NCBI RefSeq assembly: GCF_000218785.1
Contig: NZ_AFPO01000026.1
Coordinates: 1 to 64,000 of the forward strand
Length of the DNA stretch: 64,000 nucleotides
Reading direction: 5' to 3'
Source of the DNA: Idiomarina sp. A28L
GTDB lineage: Bacteria > Pseudomonadota > Gammaproteobacteria > Enterobacterales > Alteromonadaceae
Below are positions 18,056-26,453 of the stretch, one piece after another. A program made the position numbers and the translations under genes. How positions within the stretch are numbered: position 1 is the first letter of the stretch; every line of letters starts with the position of its first letter. A model generated the notes under the pieces. That model saw only the letters and a list, made by a program, of their open reading frames with translations, had not been told where the DNA came from and made no database searches.

Positions 18056-18123
18056 GCTAACAGCCTACTAGCCTTATGTTTTATGATTAATAAAAAGCAT
18101 CATAACGAAACTTTATTGCAAAT

Positions 18124-18139
18124 AGAAGTTTAGATGGCC
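18124..18139. promoter_or_regulatory. candidate MetJ operator (two tandem met boxes)
   Basis: Two adjacent 8-mers, AGAAGTTT and AGATGGCC, match the met-box consensus AGACGTCT at 6 and 5 of 8 positions. They lie in the metL-metJ divergent region. The match is weak, but the position is where MetJ would act on both genes. Confidence 0.35.
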
Positions 18140-18230
18140 AAATGCTTCAAAAAAAGGCATAATATAGAACATTCAAATATAATAACGTTTTTTCGGCGGC
18201 TTGAAACCGCATTTACCGGAGGTTTTCAGT

Positions 18231-18554
18231 ATGGAATGGGATGGCGAGTATATTTACCCGTATGCGGAGCACGGCAAAAAAAGCACTCAGGTAAAAAAGA
18301 TTACCGTATCGATTCCGGTGAATGTTTTAAAAGTGCTTACCGATGAACGCACTCGCCGCCAGGTGGCAAATTTGCGCCACGCTACCAATAGTGAATTGCT
18401 CTGTGAAGCATTTTTGCATGCGTTCACTGGCCAGCCACTCCCCGACGACGAAGATCTACGCAAAGATAACCCACACAAAATGCCAAAAGCGGTGCGCGAA
18501 TATTTAGATACGCACAACATTCCATATTCCGAAGATGATTTGATTGAAGATTAA
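18231..18554 (+). CDS. metJ: methionine repressor MetJ
   Basis: A 107-residue ribbon-helix-helix repressor that uses S-adenosylmethionine as corepressor and controls methionine biosynthesis. The DNA-binding strand and helices ([21 protein letters not shown], then [36 protein letters not shown]) are almost identical to E. coli MetJ; only the C-terminal 25 residues differ. ATG at 18231 follows GGAGG by 7 bases and gives [15 protein letters not shown], the normal start; the open frame upstream is not used. Confidence 0.98.
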   Translation: MEWDGEYIYPYAEHGKKSTQVKKITVSIPVNVLKVLTDERTRRQVANLRHATNSELLCEAFLHAFTGQPLPDDEDLRKDNPHKMPKAVREYLDTHNIPYSEDDLIED

Positions 18555-18575
18555 AGCTGCTTATCGTTGTGGGCG

Positions 18576-19223
18576 CTAGCGCCAATCTAGGGTGATTTGA
18601 GTTGCTCCCTCATCTTCTAAGCGTTCACGCAATGCGGCCGTTGGCTCGCGAAGTGATTTCACCCGACGATCATGCACTTCTACAAAGCCAGCAACGATTT
18701 TCTCGTGCAAGCCTTTATCAAGTAAATCATTGAGAATCCCGATTTCAGCGCCTTCGACATCCATTTTTAAAAGCTTAACCGGTGCATCTAATTGCTGAAT
18801 AAATTCACTTAACACAATGCCTTCAACTTCAAAAAAATCATTGCGATTCACGTTTGATTTTGCTGACATCAACGAAGAACTAACAGAATAAAGCAATGGA
18901 TCGCGCTTCGCATGACGATGCGAATACAACTTAAATGAACCCGGTTTTACCGTGCTAGCTGCTTGGAATAATTTTACATTCGGGAAGTTAGCCACACGTT
19001 CCTTCAGGGCAGCAAAAGCCACTGGATTCGGCTCAAATGCATATACGGTAGCTCCACTGCGGGCCATGATTTCAGTATAAATACCTACATTAGCGCCACA
19101 ATCAATAGCAATATCATTTGGCTTCAAGGCCGCCGCCGCCGCCTCAAAGGCTTCTGTTTGCGCTTTATAACGAGCTTTTCTGCGCGCGCTATCTAAGTTC
19201 TTCAACCATGTGAAAATACCCAC
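18576..19223 (-). CDS. FkbM-family methyltransferase
   Basis: A 215-residue SAM-dependent methyltransferase of the FkbM group, which O-methylates sugars or small metabolites. Seen: AIDCGANVGIYTEIMARSGATVYAFEPNP (SAM motif I and acidic strand II) and LLKMDVEGAEIGIL (motif IV, DVEGAE, characteristic). The start is GTG at 19223 with AAGGA 8 bases upstream. It is convergent with metJ and has no glycan-biosynthesis neighbours, so the substrate is unknown. Confidence 0.88.
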   Translation of the reverse strand: MGIFTWLKNLDSARRKARYKAQTEAFEAAAAALKPNDIAIDCGANVGIYTEIMARSGATVYAFEPNPVAFAALKERVANFPNVKLFQAASTVKPGSFKLYSHRHAKRDPLLYSVSSSLMSAKSNVNRNDFFEVEGIVLSEFIQQLDAPVKLLKMDVEGAEIGILNDLLDKGLHEKIVAGFVEVHDRRVKSLREPTAALRERLEDEGATQITLDWR

Positions 19224-19407
19224 GAACGTTTCCTTTTGTTTTGTTCTTTCGCCGAGTATGCCTTAGAACCAACATTACTGTAAACCTAGCTCACTCTTGC
19301 ACAAGCTGGCTTTACATTTGTAACGTTGGTAGGAATGAAAACGTAGATGATCAGGGGGAGTGCCGTTTAAAACAGTAATGACTAAAAAATAGAGCGTGCT
19401 TGCGCAG

Positions 19408-19441
19408 TTAGTTGCCCATGCTTTTCGCATTGGCTAACTAA
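19408..19441 (-). terminator. hairpin downstream of the TonB receptor
   Basis: A stem of about 14 bp, TTAGTTGCCCATGC / GCATTGGCTAACTAA, with one bulge, one mismatch and a TTTTC loop. On the minus strand it lies 60 bases beyond the receptor stop. A T run follows only some 20 bases later, so it may be a 3'-end stabilising stem rather than a strict intrinsic terminator. The rest of 19224-19501 shows nothing I can identify. Confidence 0.45.
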
Positions 19442-19501
19442 ATGGCAAACACACTCTCATGAAAGTGCTTTTTACTTTCAAAAGCAAACCGTTACTTGTA
19501 T

Positions 19502-22228
19502 TTAAAACTTAAACGTAGCACTCAAACTAGCCGCGGTTCCGCGCTCGCGCATTTGTACTATTTGCCCTTGCTGCAGGATTTCAGTTTTCTCATTCAGTAA
19601 GTTCTTTAAACCCAACTTCACAGCTAAATTCTCACGAGGATAATAGCTATATGTGAAATCTAACGAGTGAAAAGGCTGCTCGAACGCATCGTCTTTACCA
19701 TCTACACCAGCAAATGAAATTCGAGGCCCGAATACATTATACGAAAGCGTAGCCGAATGGCGTTCATTTGGGGCATCATACCCTAACTGCGTATTCACAA
19801 CATAACGCGAGTGGCCACTTAAGCGGCGGCTAAGATTAGTGATATTCGATTCACCTAAGCGCTGAATCGAAATATCCGAATCACTCAACGTAACATTACC
19901 GGCAAGGAAGAAATCGCTAGCCCAGTTCGGAATGAATTCAATTTCTGCAAATGTACGCACAAACTCAAACTCTACGCCGTAAACATTACCTTTTTCAGCG
20001 TTCCGGAAACTTACTTGCAAGTTACCATCTGAACCTTTTATTTCTACTGTTTCAATTGGGGCATCAATATCCTTATAGAACGCACCCACGCTTAAACTAC
20101 TGCCTGATTCCAAATACCATTCCCAACGCGTATCAACGTTGGTGATTTTCGAAGGCGCCAAATCTTGAAAGCCAACCACGAAAAAATCTGTGATCGGGTC
20201 AACGAACAACACCGGAGTTACTTCTCGAATATCGGGCCGCACCACGCTTTCACTAATACCAAAGCGTAACTGCATATCCGGGTGGAACAACCAAGTTGCG
20301 GCTAACGAGGGATACCAATCTTTATCCACTAACGGATAATCTTCAAGGTTGCCCTCCACTTCACCAGTAGCAGGATTTAATGGAATGGAGATTTGCCGGA
20401 ACGATTCATACCGAGCGCCTAAATTAAAACGCCAGGTATAATCGTAAAGCGCATCAATCGCTAAATAGCCTGCATCTAATGTTTGCGCAGCAACATAATC
20501 ATCGGCCTGAGCCGTTACATCAGAAATGCGGAAGCGGTTGCTTGCATCACTAATATTGGCATCAGAAAAGAGTTCCGAGAAACTTTGCTGCAGCTCTTGA
20601 TTGCTGAAGCCTCGGCTATCGAGCTTAAAGCGATCGTTTTCCGCAGTACGTTGCCGTTGTTGCCAAGCGTAACCACTTTGCAGCTCAAGCTCCCACTTCG
20701 CTAAACTTAACGGCAATTTAAAATCAGTGGTGCCGTATTCCATATCATCGCGCATATCACCGAATTGAATTAACGCCGCGTTATCGCTGCGCCGCATAGT
20801 AAGTGCAGTTTGATTCCCTTCGCTATCCATGTTGCGAATGTAACGATAATCAACTTGGCCCGGTGCATATCGGCGTGCCTGTGAATCGGTGTACTGCCAC
20901 TTCACGCCCAAATCAGCAAGAAAATCGAAACGGTGCTCACCGCGAATTTGATTACTCACTAAACTACGTTCTTCATATTTAATTGAGTAATCAACGTTCT
21001 CACGGTTCAATTCATTGATAGTTTCAATGGTATCGCCGGTTTTGATTTTTACTTCATCTTGGGTATCTAACAAATACAAACTAGTAGTTTGTAAACGATG
21101 ATTACCATCGTATTCGATACCCAAATTAAGGATTCCAGATAGCTGAACGTTATCACTGGTGGCCTGTATATCATCGTAACGCACTAACGGTGTTAACTCA
21201 TTGCCACTGGTAATCGAGTAATAGCGTTCTTGTTCTTTGCTGTTCGATCGGCTGCGATCATAGCTTGCGCTCGCAACCATACCCACAACCCACTTATCCG
21301 TGAGTTCTAAACGATCACCAAAGGTAACACTGGCATCCATATCCGGCTTTGATGAATCGGGGGTAATATCGTAGTTACGATTTAACGCTAAACCTAACCC
21401 ACGGTTAATTTCTTCCGCTCGGGCTAGGTTGGTTGGTGTTACACCGCCTAATGCTTGCGCAATTGGAATTGGCTCCAAGGAACCATAGGTATCCAACGCA
21501 TCTTGCAGCGTGCTCGACATTGAACGCGTACCATCGTCGCGGCCACGCCAATCATCACCGCCGCCTGCATAACTTAACCCATCTTCATCATGCATGGTGC
21601 TATAGCCGGTGCCTACCGAAACTTCGAAGATTCTTTCACGCGGTATACTCAATGTTTTAATATCAACACCGCCACCGCCAAAGGTTGCAGGCTGATCAGC
21701 CGAAAGCGTTTTTTGCACCGCTAAACGGTCTAAAATACCGGTTGGGAACATATCTAAAGGCACAACATTACGCGTTGGATCTGGGCTTGGTACCATAGCG
21801 CCATTCAGCAGGGTGCTAGAGTAACGCTCGCCTAAACCACGAACGTAAATAAACTTATTATCCACTAAAGTTAAGCCGGTAATTCGGCGTAATGCTGCGC
21901 CTACATCTGAATCACCAATACGACTAATCATCTCTGCATCAAGAAAATCTGCTACCTGCGCATTATCCCTGCGCTCAGCAGCGGTTATTGCTGCAGAGCT
22001 TAATAGCCGACCACTTACCTGAATACGCTCAATCCGTGAGCTTCCTTGTAGATTTTTGTTGCCAATAATATCGTCGGCTTCGGCTTCTTCGGTTTCAGCA
22101 GCCCCAATAACTTCCTCAACTTCAGCAACGTCTGGAGATTCAGTGTCTGCAATGGCCGTTATCATTGAAGCGCTAAGGGCGAAAAGAACCGCTGTTGCCA
22201 GCGGTTTCATTACCATAGATTTCTTCAT
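19502..22228 (-). CDS. TonB-dependent outer-membrane receptor
   Basis: A 908-residue outer-membrane active transporter energised by TonB. Seen: signal peptide (MKPLATAVLFALSASMITAIA), an acidic spacer, a TonB-box-like IERIQVSGR, the plug domain (DAEMISRIGDSDVGAALRRITGLTL, then FIYVRGLGERYSSTLLNG and the PSPDPTRNVVPLDMFPT stretch typical of this subfamily), and a beta-barrel ending ERGTAASLSATFKF with terminal Phe. ATG at 22228 is chosen, with AAGG 10 bases upstream; the TTG three codons before it is less likely. It follows the beta-helix lipoprotein by 12 bases, so they are co-transcribed and probably form one uptake complex. Substrate unknown. Confidence 0.9.
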   Translation of the reverse strand: MKKSMVMKPLATAVLFALSASMITAIADTESPDVAEVEEVIGAAETEEAEADDIIGNKNLQGSSRIERIQVSGRLLSSAAITAAERRDNAQVADFLDAEMISRIGDSDVGAALRRITGLTLVDNKFIYVRGLGERYSSTLLNGAMVPSPDPTRNVVPLDMFPTGILDRLAVQKTLSADQPATFGGGGVDIKTLSIPRERIFEVSVGTGYSTMHDEDGLSYAGGGDDWRGRDDGTRSMSSTLQDALDTYGSLEPIPIAQALGGVTPTNLARAEEINRGLGLALNRNYDITPDSSKPDMDASVTFGDRLELTDKWVVGMVASASYDRSRSNSKEQERYYSITSGNELTPLVRYDDIQATSDNVQLSGILNLGIEYDGNHRLQTTSLYLLDTQDEVKIKTGDTIETINELNRENVDYSIKYEERSLVSNQIRGEHRFDFLADLGVKWQYTDSQARRYAPGQVDYRYIRNMDSEGNQTALTMRRSDNAALIQFGDMRDDMEYGTTDFKLPLSLAKWELELQSGYAWQQRQRTAENDRFKLDSRGFSNQELQQSFSELFSDANISDASNRFRISDVTAQADDYVAAQTLDAGYLAIDALYDYTWRFNLGARYESFRQISIPLNPATGEVEGNLEDYPLVDKDWYPSLAATWLFHPDMQLRFGISESVVRPDIREVTPVLFVDPITDFFVVGFQDLAPSKITNVDTRWEWYLESGSSLSVGAFYKDIDAPIETVEIKGSDGNLQVSFRNAEKGNVYGVEFEFVRTFAEIEFIPNWASDFFLAGNVTLSDSDISIQRLGESNITNLSRRLSGHSRYVVNTQLGYDAPNERHSATLSYNVFGPRISFAGVDGKDDAFEQPFHSLDFTYSYYPRENLAVKLGLKNLLNEKTEILQQGQIVQMRERGTAASLSATFKF

Positions 22229-22240
22229 AATCAGCAAGCC

Positions 22241-24943
22241 TTATTGGAAGTTTTGCAAGCTGTAAACCCAGCCACGCGTCCAATCAAAATCGCGGTGAAC
22301 TGCGCCAATAAAAGGTACATCCATGAAGAACGTGGCATCGATTTCCGACATTGCTTTAGCTTCGGTGGTATCGATGGTGTAGTAGCCATCAACCACATCC
22401 AGCATGCTAGCAGCAACGCTGTTACTTTCTTGGGCAAGGAACCACTGCTCAGTAGTGGTTGTTCCGCTCACACTGCCTTTAAACGGTTCAGGGCAAGCAA
22501 TAACAGTGTGCGTCATTACCGTTGTGCCATTTGCAGCCAACTGCTCAGATTCAGCAGAGTTGAATTCCAAACACTCACCCATGCCTTCTGGGCCAGTAAT
22601 TACGAAGTTGTGCAATTGTGAGGCTGCGCCAGCACGAATCAACACGCCTTCAGAATCTTGATCCGCAGAAGTATAATCGTTACCAATAATGGTCATGTTC
22701 GCTACGATAGGGTTTGTTAATGGCGTAGCGCTGAAGTTACCCGATTGGTTATCACCTTCAATACCACGGTTCGCTACACCGCTATGGGCAGCTAACATAA
22801 ACTGCAGGCGTCCTGTCCAGCCATCAGCATAATCTAGTGAATCATCACCAGAGCCGGTAACCACAACAAACCGCGCATCTACGTTGCCACCGAAGAACTC
22901 GATACCATCATCAAGGTTTTCGTGTACTTGGATGAATTCAACTTGGGTACCTTTACCAATACCAGCAAAAGTAATGCCGTTTAGCTCGTTATCAGGTAAC
23001 ACTTCGTAGCCGGCATAACGCACTTGTACAAATTTCAGCTTACCTGAATTATCTTCAGGATCGGCACCGCCATATGGCCCCGCATCACCTTCCGCTTCGA
23101 TAGAACATGCCGCTAGGTTGTTTGCATCACATTTATTACTTGGTGCATTACCGAGCAATACTATGCCGCCCCATTGGGCTTTTTCACCGGTTGAGCCAAT
23201 AGCATTTTGCAGTGAGGTGAATACGATTGGTGCATTCGGCCGGCCTTCCGCCATAATTTTCGAACCACGTGCAATAACTAGGAAATCGGCACCTGATTGG
23301 CCAAATAAACGAACGCCAGGAGCAATGTACAGCGTTGCATTATCTGCATTGTCGTTACCAATGCGCACCAGCCCATTCAACACATAATCCGCACCAACTG
23401 GAAGGTATAAATCTTCGGTGATAGTGCCGGTTAATTGGCAATTCATTTTGTCGGTTACTGAAGTAACTTCTACCGTGTTTTCCGGGCAGTAGGTAAGTTG
23501 CGCAGTAGCATCGTTATGTAGGCCGTATGTCCAGCCAATCGTCCAATCATTCTCACCATCAAATGCGCCAATGTAATCTACTTCATCGAACCAAGGATCG
23601 ATATCATTCGCTACATTACGTCCAGCGCCAAGTGCCTGAGAAACCGCAGAGGGCATATAGCCACCCAACAGCGGATCTACAAGCATGTTGCCTTCTTGTG
23701 CTAAAAACCATTCTTCCGCGTTGAAAGTTACGTTTCCTGCATCATCAGTGGTGTTTCGAAAAGGCTCAGAACACGAGATAATCGAATTTTCAAAACGTAA
23801 ATCGCCGCTAGTTGCGTTATTTACAGTTTCTTGATCATTAAGCTCAAAGCACTCTCCCATCGCCGGATCACCAGTAACAATGAAGTTGTAAAGCTCAGCG
23901 CTAGTGCCTCGGCGAAGTAAAATACCTTCTGCATCTTCATCTGCATCGTAGCTATTGCCAAGAATTGTCATGTTGGCAATGATAGGGCGGCTCATTGGCG
24001 TTGCACTGAAGTTTGAAGAGCTGTTATCCGCCTCAATACCACGGTTAGCTTTTTGATTGGTTGGGCTGTGTTGCACTAATACGTGCTGCATACGGCCATT
24101 CCAGCCAGAATCCCAATCTAAAGAATCATCTTGGTTACCGGTTAGTACGATATATTTAGCATCCACAGTGCCACCGAAAAATTCGATACCATCATCTAGG
24201 TTGTTATGCACTTGAATATATTCGAGTGTAGTTCCGCTGCCCACACCACCAAAAGTAATGCCGTTCAGTTCATTATCAGGAAGAACCTCATAGCCTGCGT
24301 AGCGCACTTGAAGATAGCGAAGAGTTCCGCTGTTATCATCTACAATAGCACCCCCGTAAGGGCCCGCATCGCCTTCAGCTTCAATAGAACAGTTTGCTAG
24401 GTTAGCTTGATCACAGCCATTCACCGGTGCTTGGCCGAGGAGCACTAAACCGCCCCATTCACCGATAGAAGTATGGTTTGATAAACCGAGCATATTTTGT
24501 ACCGACGTCATCACAATTGGAGCGTTAGCTTCACCATTGGCTTCAATTTGCGAGCCGCGGCGCACTACTAAGAAATCAGCCCCTGATTTACCAAACAAGT
24601 AAGTACCTGGCTCAATTGTTAACGTTGCCGAATCTGCTTTATCGTTACCAACAGCCACGCGGCCATCGAGAGACCAAAGAATATCATTGGTTAATGTACG
24701 ATCTTCAGTAAAGGTTCCAGTGATTTCACATACCGGCTGTTCATAGCCACTTAAAGCCTCACCGGCCGAAGCCCACGTTGGGCAGGCACCAGTTGGAGGT
24801 GGTGTGCCGCCACCGCCATTACCGCCGCCGCCGCTCGTTGGAGGCGCTGTTTCAGAAATATTGATGTTGATATCACCACCACAGCCGCTGAGGGCAACAG
24901 CAGCTGCTAAGGCGCTTAATTGAAAAAAACGATTGAAACGCAT
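22241..24943 (-). CDS. duplicated beta-helix surface lipoprotein, receptor partner
   Basis: A 900-residue predicted lipoprotein: signal MRFNRFFQLSALAAAVALSGC with lipobox LSGC, then a Gly/Pro linker. The mature part is two tandem copies of a domain of roughly 400 residues. Both contain CSIEAEGDAGPYGGA, QVRYAGYEVLPDNELNGITF, QVH.NLDDGIEFFGG, DDSLD, NRGIE.DN.S.NFSATP and PI.ANMTI.GN, a pattern suggesting a right-handed parallel beta-helix. No catalytic residues are recognised. The start at 24943 (GGAG about 8 bases upstream) replaces a longer frame that lacks a signal at its N-terminus. It lies directly upstream of the TonB receptor, suggesting a surface ligand-capture protein handing cargo to it. 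Ligand unknown. Confidence 0.8.
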   Translation of the reverse strand: MRFNRFFQLSALAAAVALSGCGGDININISETAPPTSGGGGNGGGGTPPPTGACPTWASAGEALSGYEQPVCEITGTFTEDRTLTNDILWSLDGRVAVGNDKADSATLTIEPGTYLFGKSGADFLVVRRGSQIEANGEANAPIVMTSVQNMLGLSNHTSIGEWGGLVLLGQAPVNGCDQANLANCSIEAEGDAGPYGGAIVDDNSGTLRYLQVRYAGYEVLPDNELNGITFGGVGSGTTLEYIQVHNNLDDGIEFFGGTVDAKYIVLTGNQDDSLDWDSGWNGRMQHVLVQHSPTNQKANRGIEADNSSSNFSATPMSRPIIANMTILGNSYDADEDAEGILLRRGTSAELYNFIVTGDPAMGECFELNDQETVNNATSGDLRFENSIISCSEPFRNTTDDAGNVTFNAEEWFLAQEGNMLVDPLLGGYMPSAVSQALGAGRNVANDIDPWFDEVDYIGAFDGENDWTIGWTYGLHNDATAQLTYCPENTVEVTSVTDKMNCQLTGTITEDLYLPVGADYVLNGLVRIGNDNADNATLYIAPGVRLFGQSGADFLVIARGSKIMAEGRPNAPIVFTSLQNAIGSTGEKAQWGGIVLLGNAPSNKCDANNLAACSIEAEGDAGPYGGADPEDNSGKLKFVQVRYAGYEVLPDNELNGITFAGIGKGTQVEFIQVHENLDDGIEFFGGNVDARFVVVTGSGDDSLDYADGWTGRLQFMLAAHSGVANRGIEGDNQSGNFSATPLTNPIVANMTIIGNDYTSADQDSEGVLIRAGAASQLHNFVITGPEGMGECLEFNSAESEQLAANGTTVMTHTVIACPEPFKGSVSGTTTTEQWFLAQESNSVAASMLDVVDGYYTIDTTEAKAMSEIDATFFMDVPFIGAVHRDFDWTRGWVYSLQNFQ

Positions 24944-25039
24944 GATTGGGCTCCGAATTAGTATGCAACGAGAATTAACCGGCACACTATGAGCTGCTTT
25001 CATGACTTTAAATTTACGGGAACATGACAACTTGAAGAC

Positions 25040-25070
25040 AAAAAAATAGGGCTAGAGCAAATAGCCCTAA
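25040..25070 (-). terminator. intrinsic terminator, hydrolase side
   Basis: Minus strand: TAGGGCTAtttgctcTAGCCCTA followed by seven T. It separates the hydrolase gene (ending 25258) from the lipoprotein-receptor pair. A second short hairpin (GCACAC atcctt GTGTGC) lies about 25 bases away at 25094-25111. The lipoprotein promoter must then lie in the roughly 95 bases before 24943, or the terminator is leaky. Confidence 0.75.
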
Positions 25071-25257
25071 CCCTACCTTCTTTCTATAGGTGCACACATC
25101 CTTGTGTGCGAAACTTCCAACACTTGTTGATTTGTTGATGTGTAATTTAACACAGGGCCGGATAGTGAGAAACCAAGCAATTGTTACAAAATGTTAACGG
25201 TAGAGAAACACCGAAAAGCCCAAGCTCTCGCGCTATTGCGCGCTCCTCAGATTACGC

Positions 25258-26451
25258 CTACTCCTGTAAAAATTGTTGTATAAGATCAGCCTGTTGGATA
25301 ATGCTTACTACGCCATCTAAATGCCCCCAAGGGCCATCAATTTCAGCATAGCTACTATCTTTACCTTGCTCTACAAGTAAGTTGTGCACACGTTTTGCCA
25401 TGTAAGGCTGTAACAACAAATCGTTAGTGGCTGGTAAAAAAAGTGATTTTGCTGTGATATTTGCTAGGCCATCTGCAAGTGAATCCTGAAAACCTGCCAT
25501 AAACAATTGATTAGCGCGCACCAAATATAGAATGTGGTTGGCATCTGCATAAGTTGCCCGTAAGTTTGCCGCGGCTTCAAGCTGGTCCACTACAGCAAAA
25601 TTGGCACGAATATCTTGCAACGGAGCTTTTTCACCAGCAGAACTAGCTGCATACATTTGGTTAACGATTTGCGGGTGCAACGAACCTAAAGTAATCATTC
25701 TAAGCGCCTGCACTACGCCAGCTGTGGGTGGCGCAGAACTATAATAATCGCCATCGTTCCAATTTGGGTCGTTTATGATTGGGTTGGCCCAATGCTGTAA
25801 GTTTGCAATTGTCCATGGGTCGGCTTCACCCATTCCTATCACCGAAATCATGCGTTCTACACGATCTGGATAGGCAGCTGCCCAATCCAGTGCTTGCAAT
25901 GAACCCATTGAAGCGCCCACAACCGCATGCAATGTATCAATACCCAACGAATCAATCACCAAGCGTTGCACGTTTACAAAATCACGAATGGTAACCACTG
26001 GAAAATCTAAACCATAAGGTTTACCTGTTTCTGGGTTAATGGTTGCCGGGCCAGTGGTGGTTACATTCGGGTTAGATGGCTCTTGGTTTACTAAAGTATC
26101 GATACTAATCACATAAAATTCATTGGTATCAATCGCTTTACCCGGGCCAATGATCGTGTCCCAGTAGCCTGGCTGCGCATCCTCATGGCTATATTTGCCG
26201 GCGGCATGGCTGTTACCTGAGAAAAAATGGGTAATCAAAATTGCATTATCTTTTGCCGCGTTGAGCTCGCCATAAGCTTCCCAACCTACCTTTACCTCAG
26301 CAATAGTTTCGCCGCCATAGGTTTGAAAGTTCTCGGTGCTGAACACTTGCTTTTTAACCAGCGGCAGTTCCGCTGCATTCACTAACCCAAACTGACTCAT
26401 TGCGATAACTGAAGCAACTATCAGCCATTTTTGTAATTTTGCACTAACCAT
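25258..26451 (-). CDS. exported MetX-like alpha/beta hydrolase
   Basis: A 397-residue alpha/beta-hydrolase of the homoserine O-acetyltransferase (MetX) superfamily, with a signal peptide (LIVASVIAMSQFGLVNAAEL) that true MetX lacks. Nucleophile elbow GASMGSLQALDWA, followed by YPDRVERMISV; the Asp is probably in LPATNDLLLQP and the His in GPWGHLDGV. The oxyanion-side block HFFSGNSHAAGKY resembles the MetX H.(L/F)(T/S)G.SH. element. Export to the periplasm makes methionine synthesis unlikely; an esterase or lactonase role fits better. ATG is 2 bases after the acyl-CoA synthetase stop, with AGGAG inside that gene's end, so the two are co-transcribed. Confidence 0.82.
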   Translation of the reverse strand: MVSAKLQKWLIVASVIAMSQFGLVNAAELPLVKKQVFSTENFQTYGGETIAEVKVGWEAYGELNAAKDNAILITHFFSGNSHAAGKYSHEDAQPGYWDTIIGPGKAIDTNEFYVISIDTLVNQEPSNPNVTTTGPATINPETGKPYGLDFPVVTIRDFVNVQRLVIDSLGIDTLHAVVGASMGSLQALDWAAAYPDRVERMISVIGMGEADPWTIANLQHWANPIINDPNWNDGDYYSSAPPTAGVVQALRMITLGSLHPQIVNQMYAASSAGEKAPLQDIRANFAVVDQLEAAANLRATYADANHILYLVRANQLFMAGFQDSLADGLANITAKSLFLPATNDLLLQPYMAKRVHNLLVEQGKDSSYAEIDGPWGHLDGVVSIIQQADLIQQFLQE

Positions 26452-26453
26452 GG

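Noticed and set aside
22241-24943. Recent DNA-level tandem duplication
   Set aside because: The protein halves are clearly related, but the nucleotide sequences have diverged and differ in linker lengths, so it is an old domain duplication, not a fresh repeat or assembly artefact.
25258-26451. Calling the hydrolase metX (homoserine O-acetyltransferase)
   Set aside because: It has a signal peptide and is linked to acyl-CoA and carboxylate transport genes; MetX proteins are cytoplasmic.
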